Under the pieces are notes generated by a model that was not told the DNA's origin, did no database searches, and saw nothing but the letters and a program-made list of their open reading frames with translations. Position numbers and translations under genes: made by a program. Shown here in pieces: positions 22,772-35,484 of a stretch of DNA of 49,500 nucleotides. How positions within the stretch are numbered: position 1 is the first letter of the stretch; every line of letters begins with the position of its first letter. Where the stretch lies: positions 43,349,037 through 43,398,536 of the forward strand of contig CM043966.1 in assembly GCA_014529385.2 (NCBI GenBank), given 5' to 3'. The stretch is from Adiantum capillus-veneris (lineage: Eukaryota > Streptophyta > Polypodiopsida > Polypodiales > Pteridaceae).

Positions 22772-24114
22772 CACTAGAATGGTAACCTAACAGGACATAA
22801 AAGTGTCCTTTCAAGGTTTTGGGAAAAAATTCCAAAACCATAGTAGATCCACTCATTTTGAAAAATCATTTCATGAGCTTATAGTTCAATAACTACTACA
22901 TATGGAAAAAATGCGAAACTTGTAATTTTTCTCATCCCTTGGTCACTACAAGCCTCCAAAGTTGATGGACCATTGCATTTTGCCCAAAATAGCAATTTCT
23001 TACGGTTGATTGCATATAAATAAGACTGGGGATTTTTGTAGGACATGATATAAAATGCCCCGTTAACTTCAATGGGTTGGTGACCAAAACATATGGTTGA
23101 TTTTACCTCACTAATTTTTTTTCGGTAAAAAAAAGTAGGTACAAAAAAGTTGCATTTTTGCCATTCTGCAAACCTATCATCAAAGTTTCTATAGTCACGC
23201 TCAATACAGATAGTATATACATGTTTTCTTAGTTTCCTTTGGGCCTTTGGATTCAAAAGGAGCCATGAAGCATGTCAAAAGGATAATGGATCTCTTACAA
23301 TTGGAACCTTGGGGGCAATGATAAAGTGCTAAATACAGCAAACATGAAAAAACTGGGTTTAGCATTATGACCTCTAGAAACCCATAAAAACTACTCAATA
23401 TCTAGCCAAGTTTGTAGTCTATGATTAGATATGGTTACTACCTACAAAATACACATAATTGGCCTAAGAAACTAGCAATATTGAGAAAGTTATACTTGCT
23501 ACTCTAAAATGTATCGTATTCTTCAGCAATCAAAAAACTCAACCATCATCATATACTATGCTATATAGCATATTAGGTCCCCCAAAACTCAAGGAAGATT
23601 AGCTTTATGTTATACATCACACTTACACAATCAAAATTGAATCTGGATATCAAGAAAGCCACAAAAAAAAATCATAAAAGTGCTAATTTTGGCCAAAAAA
23701 TAGGATTATGCAATTCTTATAAATTGGTCATAACTTTCAATTTTAACACTTAGCTCTCCCTACAAGCATCAAAACATGTTGAGACTATGAAGGCCTAACC
23801 TCTAGCCATCTAAACCTCACAAACATGAAGTTTAGAGTGGTATAGTTGCCAAAAATTGAAAAAAGGCCAAAAACAGGACCCGTTTTTTCACACAGTTTAG
23901 GTTCAAAAATGTTGTGCAAGAGTAAGGTTAATGGTGAGATCGATACTAAAAACAAAATGCTAAGTTTTTTTCAACTCATAAGGAAACTTTGTGGATATAT
24001 AGCACCTAGAAATTCATTTTCATACTCTTCAAATAATTCAAGCAAAATGGTCACTTAATAGGACACAAAAGTGTCCAAGGACATAAAAGTGTCCTGTTAC
24101 CATTCTAGTGTTAA
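22768..24114. mobile_element. TTAA-flanked inverted-repeat DNA transposon (piggyBac-like, non-autonomous)
   Basis: The body is 22772-24110 (1339 bp), flanked on both sides by TTAA (22768-22771 and 24111-24114). Both ends read CACTAGAATGGTAAC inwards (15 bp perfect). Next to the ends are hyphenated palindromes GGACAYAAAAGTGTCC: one on the left (about 22793-22808), two on the right (24061-24076 and 24079-24094). Element C has the uninterrupted sequence. Removing the body and one TTAA restores the pol frame and the same length as C, which rules out a 2-bp TA duplication. TTAA duplication is the hallmark of piggyBac. No transposase is seen; a 125-codon minus-strand frame (22879-23256) matches nothing known. 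Confidence 0.85.
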
Positions 24115-24206
24115 GGTTTGATCCGGAGTTCATGATAGATAATTTAGAGGAGGGAGAACCACCCAAATCCCATGCTAGAGAATCAGAAGTAGAGCTAGAG
24201 GCATGA
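24115..24206 (+). pseudogene. Element B pol, last codons
   Basis: After the TTAA transposon the pol frame continues as RFDPEF and ends EVELEA, stop at 24204-24206, parallel to RFDPEF..GLEA in element C (stop at 47433). It places the transposon near the end of the integrase frame. Confidence 0.85.
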
Positions 24207-24229
24207 ATGAATCTCCATTATCAGTAAAC

Positions 24230-24685
<456 letters not shown>

Positions 24686-24751
24686 CGTGTGAAACCCTAG
24701 CCACCTAAGCCTAAGCCTGCAAGCCTTCCCCTGAGGCGAGGGGAAGCCCTC

Positions 24752-24779
24752 GGGGGGGGGGGGGGGGGGGGGGGGGGGG
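24752..24779. repeat. Poly-G run (28 bp)
   Basis: Uninterrupted G28 in the leader of the LINE-like insert. Length may be affected by sequencing error. Confidence 0.9.
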
Positions 24780-25217
24780 CATCTGCATCCCTCAGCTCAG
24801 CCTTGTCCCGCCCCTGCCAGCAGTTTCAAGGTCCTCTCCGCTTGTCCCACCACAGGTAGCAAAAGCCAGCAGTTTTCTGTGTCTGTCCATTGCCAGCATC
24901 GTCGTCTTCTCGAGGTGCAGAGATGGGAAGCTACTGTGTTTCTCCATTGCCAGCAACATCCAGCAGAACACGAGCTATAGCCCTGTTCTCTCAAGTTACA
25001 GGGATTTCAAGCTTCAAAAATCCTGTTTTGGCATTTCCACGCATTTTGGCGAGTTGAAAAAACGATTTCTCTGCTTGCTTATTCTCCTTTAAGCAGTATT
25101 AACCAAGCTTAAACTCGGTTCCCATAATTGCGTCCACTTACACAATAGCCGAGAAAAGCACTGGTTCCCATAGTCGGGCCTGCTCACACAACAAAGTCAA
25201 GAAATTCCAAAGATCTA

Positions 25218-25973
25218 ATGGCCTCCTTCAACACACCAATGACCAGCACACACAAGAGTTTCCTTGCGGTGATAGCTACGCCTAAGAAGGATCCCGCCAC
25301 TCGTCAAGAAGCAAGGAATAATGCTCTCGAAGCTCAGATTCAGGAACTTATTGGAGAGAATGCGCAACTCAAACAACGCTTGCTTAAGTTAGAGGAGGCG
25401 AAGATAGAGACCCAAGATCTAATTGCAAAAGCTCAAGGTGTTGAAGCATCCCTTACCAAAACCGTCAAAGCAGTGGAAGAAGCTCATGAAGAAACACACG
25501 AGAAGATTGACACCAAGATACAAGCAGTTTTACAAGAATGCAAACTACAAGAATCTGTTGGCCTTAAGGTCAGGATTGGAGGACTTCACACACCTTGGTG
25601 CACAAGCGAGGACACTCTCGAAGAGGCAATCGCCAAACTCAATAACATTCTTCAACCTGTCAACATTGAGCCTGAAACCATTTCCTGGATAAATGACACA
25701 CACAAGCATGTGCCACCCGAGCATTGTATTCTCACCTTCAAGGACAAAGAAGAACGAAAAAAGCTACTACGCCAATCCCGTCTCCTTAAGGGAACAATAT
25801 TTTGGATCACCGAAGAATTAACCACAAACCAACTCAAAACCAAAGCAAGTGATCTCAAGAAGGTACATGAAGCCCATAAACAAGGTAAATGGGCAGTTTA
25901 CCGAGGTGGTAAAGCCATGATCCAAGAATTTCAAAACCCTAAATTAGCTCACTCCACAGCTGACCCTCCCTAG
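25218..25973 (+). CDS. Intact 251-aa protein resembling LINE ORF1p
   Basis: ATG at 25218, stop TAG at 25971. No stop or shift, unlike the surrounding retroelements. Residues 30-112 are charged and heptad-like (NNALEAQIQELIGENAQLKQ, EEAHEETHEKIDTKIQ), so a coiled coil is likely. Residues 115-200 look like a small RNA-binding fold: strand LKVRIGGL, acidic helix SEDTLEEAIAKLNNIL, THKHVPPEHCILTFKDKEER, then LLKGTIFWITEELT. Residues 203-235 (NQLKTKASDLKKVHEAHKQG, WAVYRGGKAMI) resemble the C-terminal domain of L1 ORF1p. In L1 this order forms a nucleic-acid chaperone that coats the element RNA. Similarity is judged by pattern only; another coiled-coil RNA-binding protein is possible. Confidence 0.7.
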   Translation: MASFNTPMTSTHKSFLAVIATPKKDPATRQEARNNALEAQIQELIGENAQLKQRLLKLEEAKIETQDLIAKAQGVEASLTKTVKAVEEAHEETHEKIDTKIQAVLQECKLQESVGLKVRIGGLHTPWCTSEDTLEEAIAKLNNILQPVNIEPETISWINDTHKHVPPEHCILTFKDKEERKKLLRQSRLLKGTIFWITEELTTNQLKTKASDLKKVHEAHKQGKWAVYRGGKAMIQEFQNPKLAHSTADPP

Positions 25974-26129
25974 GTTTTTGTTTTCCCCATTTCCCTTTTT
26001 TTTTACCCTCCCAATGGACCTTCAGTCCTTAGCTGATATGTATCGTCATCATCATCTTTTTTCTATTGGAACCGTTTGTAATGTTTGTTTTTTGGTCCCA
26101 TGGGTCATATCTAAGCTCGGTGGACGATA

Positions 26130-26369
<240 letters not shown>

Positions 26370-26787
26370 CATGCACAAGAAGAAAGGAAGCAAAAAAAAA
26401 GATTGACATTGACGCACCGACAAACGAAGAAGGACCAAAAAATGACACCGAAGGCATGCCCCAACCGTCACCGAAATTGACGAGTGTGCTACACCAATGC
26501 ACCAGTGAAGCGTGCGATTCGCCATCATCTCAGCCATGATGCACTTCCTCAGTAACATCCGTAGGGTAATTCATTTTCCATTTTCCAAGCCAAACCTTTG
26601 TAGAAACCATTTGTATATTCCACCTCTCTCTAGGTGATGGTCACAAAGGCCCACCTAGGAGAATATTATTTTCTTATTTTGCCCAAAACAATGCACCGGT
26701 CAACCGTTCGAGACCTATCTGCCTACTTTCTCTTTCTAGCTTAGGGCCCTAAACCTAATTAGTTTATACTATACTAAGAAGCTTGCA

Positions 26788-26815
26788 CCTATAAAAGAGC
26801 ACTGAGAGGTCACTA
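26788..26815 (+). promoter_or_regulatory. TATA and start region of B 3' LTR
   Basis: CCTATAAAAG followed by AGCACTGAGAGGTCACTA, identical in order to the 5' LTR and to element C. Single copy here. Confidence 0.7.
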
Positions 26816-26933
26816 TCACAGACGGTCAACACTTGAAAGAGAAGTCACACACACACACACACAGACTCCAAGGGTCACTATGCATAGGAGTAGAATCTGC
26901 ACACACATGAAATTTCCCTAGAGAATGCATTAT

Positions 26934-26935
<2 letters not shown>

Positions 26936-27019
<84 letters not shown>

Positions 27020-27024
27020 CCCCC
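26936..27024. repeat. (CT)n plus C8 in B 3' LTR
   Basis: About 41 CT units followed by eight C, at the same LTR position as 16085-16143. Confidence 0.97.
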
Positions 27025-27180
27025 GATGGTGTGATGTGTTAGTGGTATTTGAATCGCTGATGTCCGTGTCCTAGCCGCTCAAAGCTAGATAATGCCCCCT
27101 GTTCACTCCCCATGACAATTTCTACATGCATGGGCCTGGCGTAGAGGCCGCTGGGGTCCATTTTGCACTTGCGCTTGCCA

Positions 27181-28194
27181 GAGGTAGGGGACGATACATG
27201 TGAAGAAAAATTGTACATGTTCCTATACAGAACCCGTGCTCATCACCATGCACCAGAGCTATTAGGAATGTTTAATGCGAAGTTTTCTATCTAGCGGATC
27301 ATTGATTGCTCAATTGAGAACCTACAAATGCAGTTGCAACATTATGAAGCAGTCATTTGTGAGAATTGGTGGCATGAGATATGTGCACCCAACCGATCTT
27401 GACCCTGAGAAGCATGCGACAAGGAGACTAAATCACTGTCTAGAAAAGTTTCCCTTCAATGCACTGCTTATCTAAAATAGATGTATTAGGCACTCTAAAA
27501 AGTTTCACTTAGTGGAATTCAACCTTGGGGTTGTTTGTTACTTGTACTTGTTGACGGATGGTGAGTCAGAGACTTCCCAGTCACATCAAATTTTGGTAGT
27601 TGCCCATTGGGACCGCAGGAAGAGGTAGAGGATGTGGATGTACAGTTTGACCCAAAAAAAGAGTGGGTAGAGCCTTATTAAAGGAAACATTTGATGCACG
27701 CTTAACTCTTGCTTCTCTTGCAAATGCAGCAATAGAAAGTAAGCAATGAATCCCAAATGAGAAAGGGTCTTTGCCTTTGAATTGTGCTCCTAGCTTTGCT
27801 ATGGCGGGCAACATTCACTACATTCTGCTCACAGATATCACACATGAGATGAATATACGAGAGGATTACTGACTAGCTGCAATTAAAAGTGTGGATAATG
27901 ATGGAGTGGATCAACATACCCTTGTTGACACAATTGTCCACGACACAAAGTTCCCTTCAAGGGGGGAAACTGATCAAAGATACATTCAACAAAGCAAAGT
28001 TTGGAGAAACCAAATTGCCAACAGATGAGCAGTTCCAATAGACCACAAGGCAACTTGGCTTGCTAAAAATGGGTATCTTTGTGGCACCTAGAGCTCAATT
28101 TTAGTCAGTCTATTCACTTATGGGGAAGGTCCATGCTGGGAATGGATAATAATTAGATGGTAAATTTTTTAAAGGCATTCAGATGGTTTTGGAG

Positions 28195-28229
<35 letters not shown>

Positions 28230-28509
28230 CCCTTGTGATCCTCCTTCCTCTTGCTAGTGCTCCCTATTCCTGACATGTGCACACCCTTTTGGTGTGTCAT
28301 TTCTTGTAGAGTGTCCTCATGCCCGTACAATGGGTGGTTCCTACTAGTAGCTTGAATATGAGGAGATCCATCATAATAGATCCAAGATCTATTGGCTGCC
28401 TGGTCCGGAAAGGAGGTCTGCTCGTATGGCACTCCCCTGCATTTGAGTTTCCCCAAGACCTTTTCTTTTTTTCTTTGCAGCAGATATGTTGCAAAGAATG
28501 TGTAATTTT
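27181..28509. other. Target DNA of element B, degraded and unassigned
   Basis: Begins with the right-hand GAGG. Pieces have coding feel in the plus strand (CSIENLQMQLQHYEA and WWHEICAP near 27310-27400; LNCAPSFAMAGNIHYILLTD near 27780-27840), but stops and shifts separate them and I cannot name a family. A short impure (CT)n lies at 28195-28228. Confidence 0.35.
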
Positions 28510-29177
28510 TTAACTCTTAAGAATATCCTTCTTCCTTGCTCTATAAACAAGTCATCTATAAGTCCATTGGTGTAACTATAATAGGCTATTGTATTTATCC
28601 TTTCCTCCCTCATGTCTTGTGTGCTTAAAGTAACCCTCGTGTCTTGTGTGCTTAAAGTAACATCTTCTTGCCATGTAGTGGGTCTTTTCCATGCCTTGTG
28701 TGGACCATATTGACAATGAGTCATATGTCTTGGAAAATTATGGACCATGGTTGAATAGTATGTGCTGCATTGATGGAATAAAACAAAATGGTGAGTAGAG
28801 TAGAGTTTTAAATGTTGTTTGCATATGTAGCATGCTAACTCACCATGTAATGAGTGATGTGTTTCCCACCCCACCCTGCAAGGTATGCCTTCTTCCAATC
28901 TAGCAAGGCTGCTTGAAATGATGTGAGCTTACTTTTGTCCCAAGAATTTTGGTCAACGTAGTGGAGAATTTTATCAAGTGATTCCCACATGTTCGCCTTG
29001 TGATTCTAGATTGACCAGCATTGTCTTTAACCACTCTCTGTAAATAGTTTCATTTGTTGTGAACATGTTTCTCCTCTCCTCTCTATTAGAGTCTTTGAGG
29101 ATAAATCCAAGAAACCTTATCGCCTTCATGCCACCTATTGATGCTTTCGTAGGTACCTTGTAACGACTTTGAGACAT
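28510..29177 (-). pseudogene. Remnant of an intron-containing gene of unnamed family
   Basis: On the minus strand one exon runs from about 29177 to 28844 (EERRNMFTTNETIYREWLKT, a 1-base shift, then MWESLDKILHYVDQNSWDKS and AYLAGWGGKHITHYM). It ends ATG|GTGAGT. A 79-bp intron (28843-28765) ends with a pyrimidine-rich tract and ATGCAG. The next exon reads HILFNHGP, stop, FSKTYDSLSIWSTQGMEKTH, YMARRCYFKHTRHEG, then GKDKYNSLL, stop (TAG), LHQWTYR. A 27-bp tandem duplication repeats YFKHTRHEG. The block with QGMEK and a terminal R reminds me of a transposase-like family seen in diverse eukaryotes, but I cannot name it. Non-functional. Confidence 0.5.
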
Positions 29178-29434
29178 CTTAGGGTCCTCTTTGATTTTGA
29201 CATTGCCTCCCTACAAACCAATTTCTCAGAGCACTCCCTATAATTCTTTGATGACTCTTTTTTACTCACTCTCTGGCTTTAAGATCCATGCAAAACATAT
29301 GTACAAATGAAAAACCTTTTCAATTATTGTGCAGAGTGCATGATTTATAAAGACATGAACTCTACTCAGAGGAATATCAAGCATGGCCTAAAAGATCTAT
29401 TTTAAAGATGTTTGTTGGGAGCTCTACTCCATTG
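29178..29434. other. Non-coding junction, nothing recognised
   Basis: Separates the minus-strand gene remnant from the truncated start of element E. Confidence 0.4.
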
Positions 29435-30181
29435 AGTGAAAGAGGGCATCCTCCTATCATCAAAGCTTTGGCCAAAGCTTGCGAAGGAAGAGTTGGTGAG
29501 TGGCCAAAACTGTTACCATATGCTTTATGGGCTGATCGTACAACACATAGCTCAGTAAATGGCTACATGCCTGCGGAGCTAATGTATGGTCAGAAGCCAG
29601 TGATTCCGATTGAAGATACAATTCCCACATGGAATGTACTACCTTGGCAAGAGGGGCTTAGCAAGGAAGATCTCCTTGCACTGCGTATAAGGCAGCTAGA
29701 GAGAAGACCTGGAGACATTGAAGCTGCAAAAGAACGACTCAAAAATGCAAGGTTGAAAAACAAGGAATACTTTGATAAGCGACATCGACTCAGGAGCAAA
29801 GCAATTGACAAAGGTGACTGGGTTTTGGTGTATGATAGTAGCCTTGATAACCAGCACACAATCATGCGTAAGTTTTCAAAAAGATGGTTTGGACCGTATG
29901 TTGTAGAGCATGTGCATGAAAATGCTACTTACAGCTTGTCTGAACTAGATGGTACAAAAGTAAAGATTCCCATTGAAGAAAAAAGGATCAAAATGTTTAA
30001 GAGAAGAGGAGACAGTGATCCAGAAGATGTTGATGAGGAAGAAGAGCAAACCACAGGTAAAGATCAAAGTGAAGATGAAGATTTGGAATCATCCAGTGAA
30101 GAAGAAAGCAAGGAAGATGTACAAGAGGGCTTATTTTTCAAAGAAATAATGTGGCACATACCGGAGGATGTGCAGGTTTAG
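29435..30181 (+). pseudogene. Element E integrase C-terminal fragment
   Basis: Open frame (29408-30181) whose first nine residues are unrelated sequence. The integrase part starts at the conserved SERG of the catalytic core, so the two Asp residues are missing and it cannot act as an integrase. It continues EGRVGEWPKLLPYALWADRT, MPAELMYGQKP, LKNKEYFDKRHRLRSKAIDK, GDWVLVYDSSLDNQH, KRWFGPYVVEHVHENATYSL and KVKIPIEEKRIKMFKRRG, then a 50-residue Glu/Asp/Ser-rich tail ending MWHIPEDVQV. Element A has the same order with decay. Confidence 0.85.
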
Positions 30182-30191
30182 AGGGGGTGGA
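30181..30191 (+). other. Element E polypurine tract
   Basis: GAGGGGGTGGA directly before TGTCGTGCTGTGACACG. Confidence 0.8.
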
Positions 30192-31819
<1,628 letters not shown>

Positions 31820-31825
31820 ATGGCA

Positions 31826-32254
31826 AAAGCGTGCTGGTAGTCAATTCCACAGGAGAGCTGACTACAACATTTGCCAATAGTCCCATTGGTTTCTCAATAT
31901 GTTCATCTTCCAGTTGCAACTTCATTCATGTTTGTCTAATTGTTGATTTTTCCCATGCTTCCCAGATAGGTTTTGTTGCTATGGTAATACCTGCTCCACT
32001 ATCCAAAACAGCCATGGTTGTTACATCATTATATTGTACTGAAAGGTCGTGTTTCCTTCGTTCCCCTCATAGTAATCCCCAACTTTGTTCATGGGCATAA
32101 ATTTGACAATTTTAGCCCACATCTCTCCTTGTTTTGCAATTCCTTTAAGTTTTCTTGGGTTACCCCCTCTAAGCCAATCTTTCCCATGGTAACTTGCAGA
32201 TCCTTCCATAAATATGGTTGTATCTTGAGCAACTAACCCACTGTGATTATGCAT
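31826..32254 (-). pseudogene. Element F aspartic protease
   Basis: Minus-strand frame 32254-32021 (HNHSGLVAQDTTIFMEGS, LKGIAKQGEMWAKIV) leads after a short break to TTMAVLDSGAGITIATKPIW near 32020-31960. DSGA is the canonical aspartic protease active site. It continues as KLQLEDEHIEKPMGLLANVV to about 31840. Homology ends near 31820. Confidence 0.75.
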
Positions 32255-33199
32255 TGGATTAGAGTCGACATAATTGACTGCAAATTTACCACGTCTAATG
32301 TTTGCTTTGGTCTATTCAAATTTTTTGTTTTACATACCAATGATTTTTCTTCATTTTCACCCATGTATCAAGGTAGTGTTTGAGCTCTCGATAAGCTTGA
32401 ATGCTCTAATCCCCAATCTCCATACAAAGATTGTTCATCTAGTCCCATGGTGGTTGATCTAGCCACACTTCCTTGATAGGAGCTGAATTCAAAGTTAGAC
32501 TCCCTCTTTCATATCCCTAACTCATTCCTAGAGGTGGTTTGGCCAGTCTTCATTAACTAAAGGCATTCCATCTAACCCTTCCTCACTCTCTGAAACTATT
32601 AGTTTAGGCACATATTAGTGTTTGCTAGAGTTTTTCTCAACTCTTCATAATTTTGCATTTTCCCTTTGTTCAATTTGATCTCAATTTTTGTTGGTTTTTC
32701 TATGAATTCCAACTGAGGATTTTGTCTCTCTAGCATAGATTGTGTGATTTGCACCAACTTTTTGCGTCAAGTTTAGCGGCTTTCATGTCAGTTGACGAGT
32801 AGTCTTTCCATTTGGATTCTAATGTTTGTTCACTTTCAATCCCGCTTAGAAAGCTTCCAAGGTTGTGTTGATTGGTTCGTATATTTTGTTCACAAGTATG
32901 GATCCTGTCGATCTTGGTTTTGATTCTTTTAATTTTGTTTACAATGTTTGCTTCATTTTGTCTACCTTCTTTTGCACTTTCTTGTCAATCTCTCTCTGTT
33001 ACTTTTGTCTTTTGAGATTATATCATTTGCATCGTTCTTTTTTGGAGTCTTTCAAAGGTTTACTTGGTGTTTCTGACTCACTCGCACTTTTCTCTTGATT
33101 AGTCTAGCTCGTGTCCAGTTACTGTCCAAATTGGAACTGTGGTTCCCCTTATGATGTGCTACTTGGCATAACTTGAACTACGTTTATGGTTTCCTTTCC
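32255..33199 (-). pseudogene. Element F gag-protease linker remnant
   Basis: Minus-strand sequence between zinc knuckle and protease. Only short lysine-rich pieces (SKKERCK, KVQKKVDKMKQTL) are readable between stops. No domain. Confidence 0.4.
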
Positions 33200-34560
33200 T
33201 TTGTTTGCTAGATTCCTAGGACAATCTTTTGGAAAATGTTCTCCCTTGCAACCACACTCTCCACAATATGCCTCTATTGGTTTTACGTTCTTATATATAG
33301 TGCAGGATAATCATTTTTCCAATGGTCATTCCACTTGTAGCTATGGAAATTTCCGGTTCTTGGTTTAGGCATTGGTTTCATTATGGCTAGTCTAGCCCCT
33401 TGGTTTGCAATGAAGTAAACTGGTACTGCATGGGGTAGTGCTTGGTAAACTTGCTCCACAGTAATGGGTGTTGATCGGGTGTACCACTTGTCCTCTATTT
33501 CCATTGTTGCAAAACTCGCTTCATTGTACGACGTGATTGGCAGTAGAGCCTTCAGGCAACATGTACTTGACTGGTACATCATTGTTTCTTGGTAGCGGTG
33601 GCTGCTAGCCTCATATGAATTGTGGTCTTTCCATATTCTTAGGTGGTCTCTAAACTTGTGCCATGTTTGCTGAATATCTATACATGGGTTGCCCTTTTAT
33701 CTCATGGACACACATTAAACATTTTTGTCATATTTAGGCTAAAAATAGGACTCGTTTGTTTCATGGTTTGTCCATTTCCCTTTAATGGCACACCATTTCA
33801 ATGGTATGTGCTATCCCATAATTTTTCCTTGAGGTGGACCCTATCCTAGCCCTCTCATAGGCATCTTTCACATGTTATTCATCATGTCGTTTATGCGCTT
33901 AAGCATTTCCTCCATGGCATTAACATGAGTTTCCACTGTTGGTCCTACTTGTACTGACACAATAGATGTGATTCGCTTACTCTGTGTATCCTTGATAGTG
34001 CTTTCTTCAGTGTAAACATCGCAATTATCACTCAACTCAATTGTGTCACTGCATGCTTCCCGAGTTGCATCTTTTTAACTGTATGAAATGCATGCAACTA
34101 ATTATTAAGCAATCCTTCTAGGAACAATGAGACTAGTCTTTCCTTGGTTGGAATTTCCATCTTTGCACATCTATCAATGTATTGCCTCATCCGTCGACTC
34201 ACACAATGTCTTACGGTTTCTCCTTATTTCTATTTTAAGGCTGTAGATTTGTGACATGGTGCTATGCTTGATTCCCATTTTTGAGCAAGGAAAAACAAAT
34301 CTCATGGCCAAAGTCGGTAGATCAATTATTGATCTAGGAGGTATGGTTTGGAACCAAGTCAAAGCCTTGCCTTCTTAAGTCATCCCATACCCCTCAAATT
34401 GTGTATGGAAGTTTGTTATACATTCAGCTCTCAAAACTTGTTTGAAGCTTGCTAAGTGGTTATATGGATCCCCTGATCCACTGTATTTTTTGACCCTTTT
34501 AAAAATCAACTGGTCTAACTTTATGATGATGTTTCGCACCCAGTCTCCTAGCTTGTGTTT
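33200..34560 (-). pseudogene. gag: Element F gag
   Basis: Capsid domain of the Retrotrans_gag type: GSGDPYNHLASFKQVLRAEC (about 34480-34425), then a stop, EGKALTWFQTIPPRSIIDLP and TLAMRFVF (about 34390-34290), the A-x-x-W-F-x-x-L-P and F-x-x-F pattern typical of plant gypsy gag. A zinc knuckle C-x2-C-x4-H-x4-C (CGECGCKGEHFPKDC, about 33262-33218) is intact. The middle (33283-33582, EDKWYTRSTPITVEQVYQAL) is open, but stops break the rest. Confidence 0.8.
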
Positions 34561-34938
34561 CTCCCGTTAAGCCTTCAAACCAGTAGCTTGGTAGGTGTGA
34601 CTCGTGTGGACCTCTTCTTGTCCTTGTGTCACTCATTCTTCCCCTGTTTAGGTGGTTTCCACTTCTTTGCCCCCATGTCTATCATTGAGGTGACTGCTTC
34701 GAGCCGTACTTCCCCACTAATTAGCCATGGTACCAATTGCGCTCCCATTTTTATTTTGTTTCAGGTATGGTCCCCAAAATAACTTCTTGGATTGAGTTTC
34801 CATGGTATTTTGTCTGTTCAATATCATTTGGATTCATCATAACGTAATTATTGTTACAACAATCCCTAAAGAGGTGGACGGGAATTTCTACATAACCCTT
34901 CTCTTTTATCCTGAAAATATACACAATTTTCAAGGGTG

Positions 34939-35484
34939 TCAATTGCCTTGGTTTGGCGTAGCAATCCAGACCAAGTTAACATTTTTGTCTTCCCAACAAT
35001 AGACTCCAAGCCTTGGGTTGTCCGTGGGTATGCGCTTTAGAGGTTTGGTGTCTATCAAATCATATCCTTCTAACTCTAACACTAGTGGTCCTTCCTTCAT
35101 GGTCATGTTTGGAATCAAATTGTCAACTTTCATCCCCATCTGTCTGCAGTGTTTGGATTTTGGATTTTGTATTTTGAGGTATTGCACTCCGTTTTGGTCT
35201 ATGTAGAAGGTATCTTGCTTTTTTGCGTCTTCGAACTCAACGGTATGGCCATCTACCCTTACAACATAGTCCTCATTAGAGTCTAGATAAATCTGGGCAT
35301 TGTACTTGTTAGTCTTAGAAAAGGTCAAAAAGTGCTTGAACTTGAGTGAGGTTCCAATCCCCGATTGGGTAAAAAAAGAAGACATCTCAAAACTTGAGTC
35401 GGAGTAAGTATCTGACACTTCTTCTGCTATAGCCTCTAAAGGTCTCCCTTGGTTTACACTTTCCTTTGTGGATACTCTACTCTC
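34939..35484 (-). pseudogene. Element F extra ORF upstream of gag
   Basis: Minus-strand frame open from just after a stop near 35487 down to 34939, about 180 codons, with no ATG at its start. It contains KHFLTFSKTNKYNAQIYLDS, DYVVRVDGHTVEFEDAKKQD, TFYIDQNGVQYLKIQNPKSK and DNPRLGVYCWEDKNVNLVWI, a strand-rich, protein-like composition. No family recognised. Position between primer site and gag corresponds to the extra pre-gag ORF known from some Tat-group elements, but it does not resemble the pre-gag region of B and C. Confidence 0.45.

Noticed and set aside
22879-23256. 125-codon minus-strand frame inside the TTAA transposon as a transposase
   Set aside because: Too short, no D-D-D or Cys-rich piggyBac features, no homology recognised; AT-rich context makes chance likely.
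22772-24110. CACTA (En/Spm) or Tc1/mariner identity for the transposon, because the ends read CACTA and TA borders the ends
   Set aside because: CACTA needs a 3-bp duplication, but the flanks are TAA and TTA. A TA duplication disagrees in length and frame with the empty site in element C; a TTAA duplication agrees.
27581-27814. Minus-strand 77-codon frame and neighbouring small frames between B and the gene remnant
   Set aside because: No motif, and short enough to be chance in this length of DNA.
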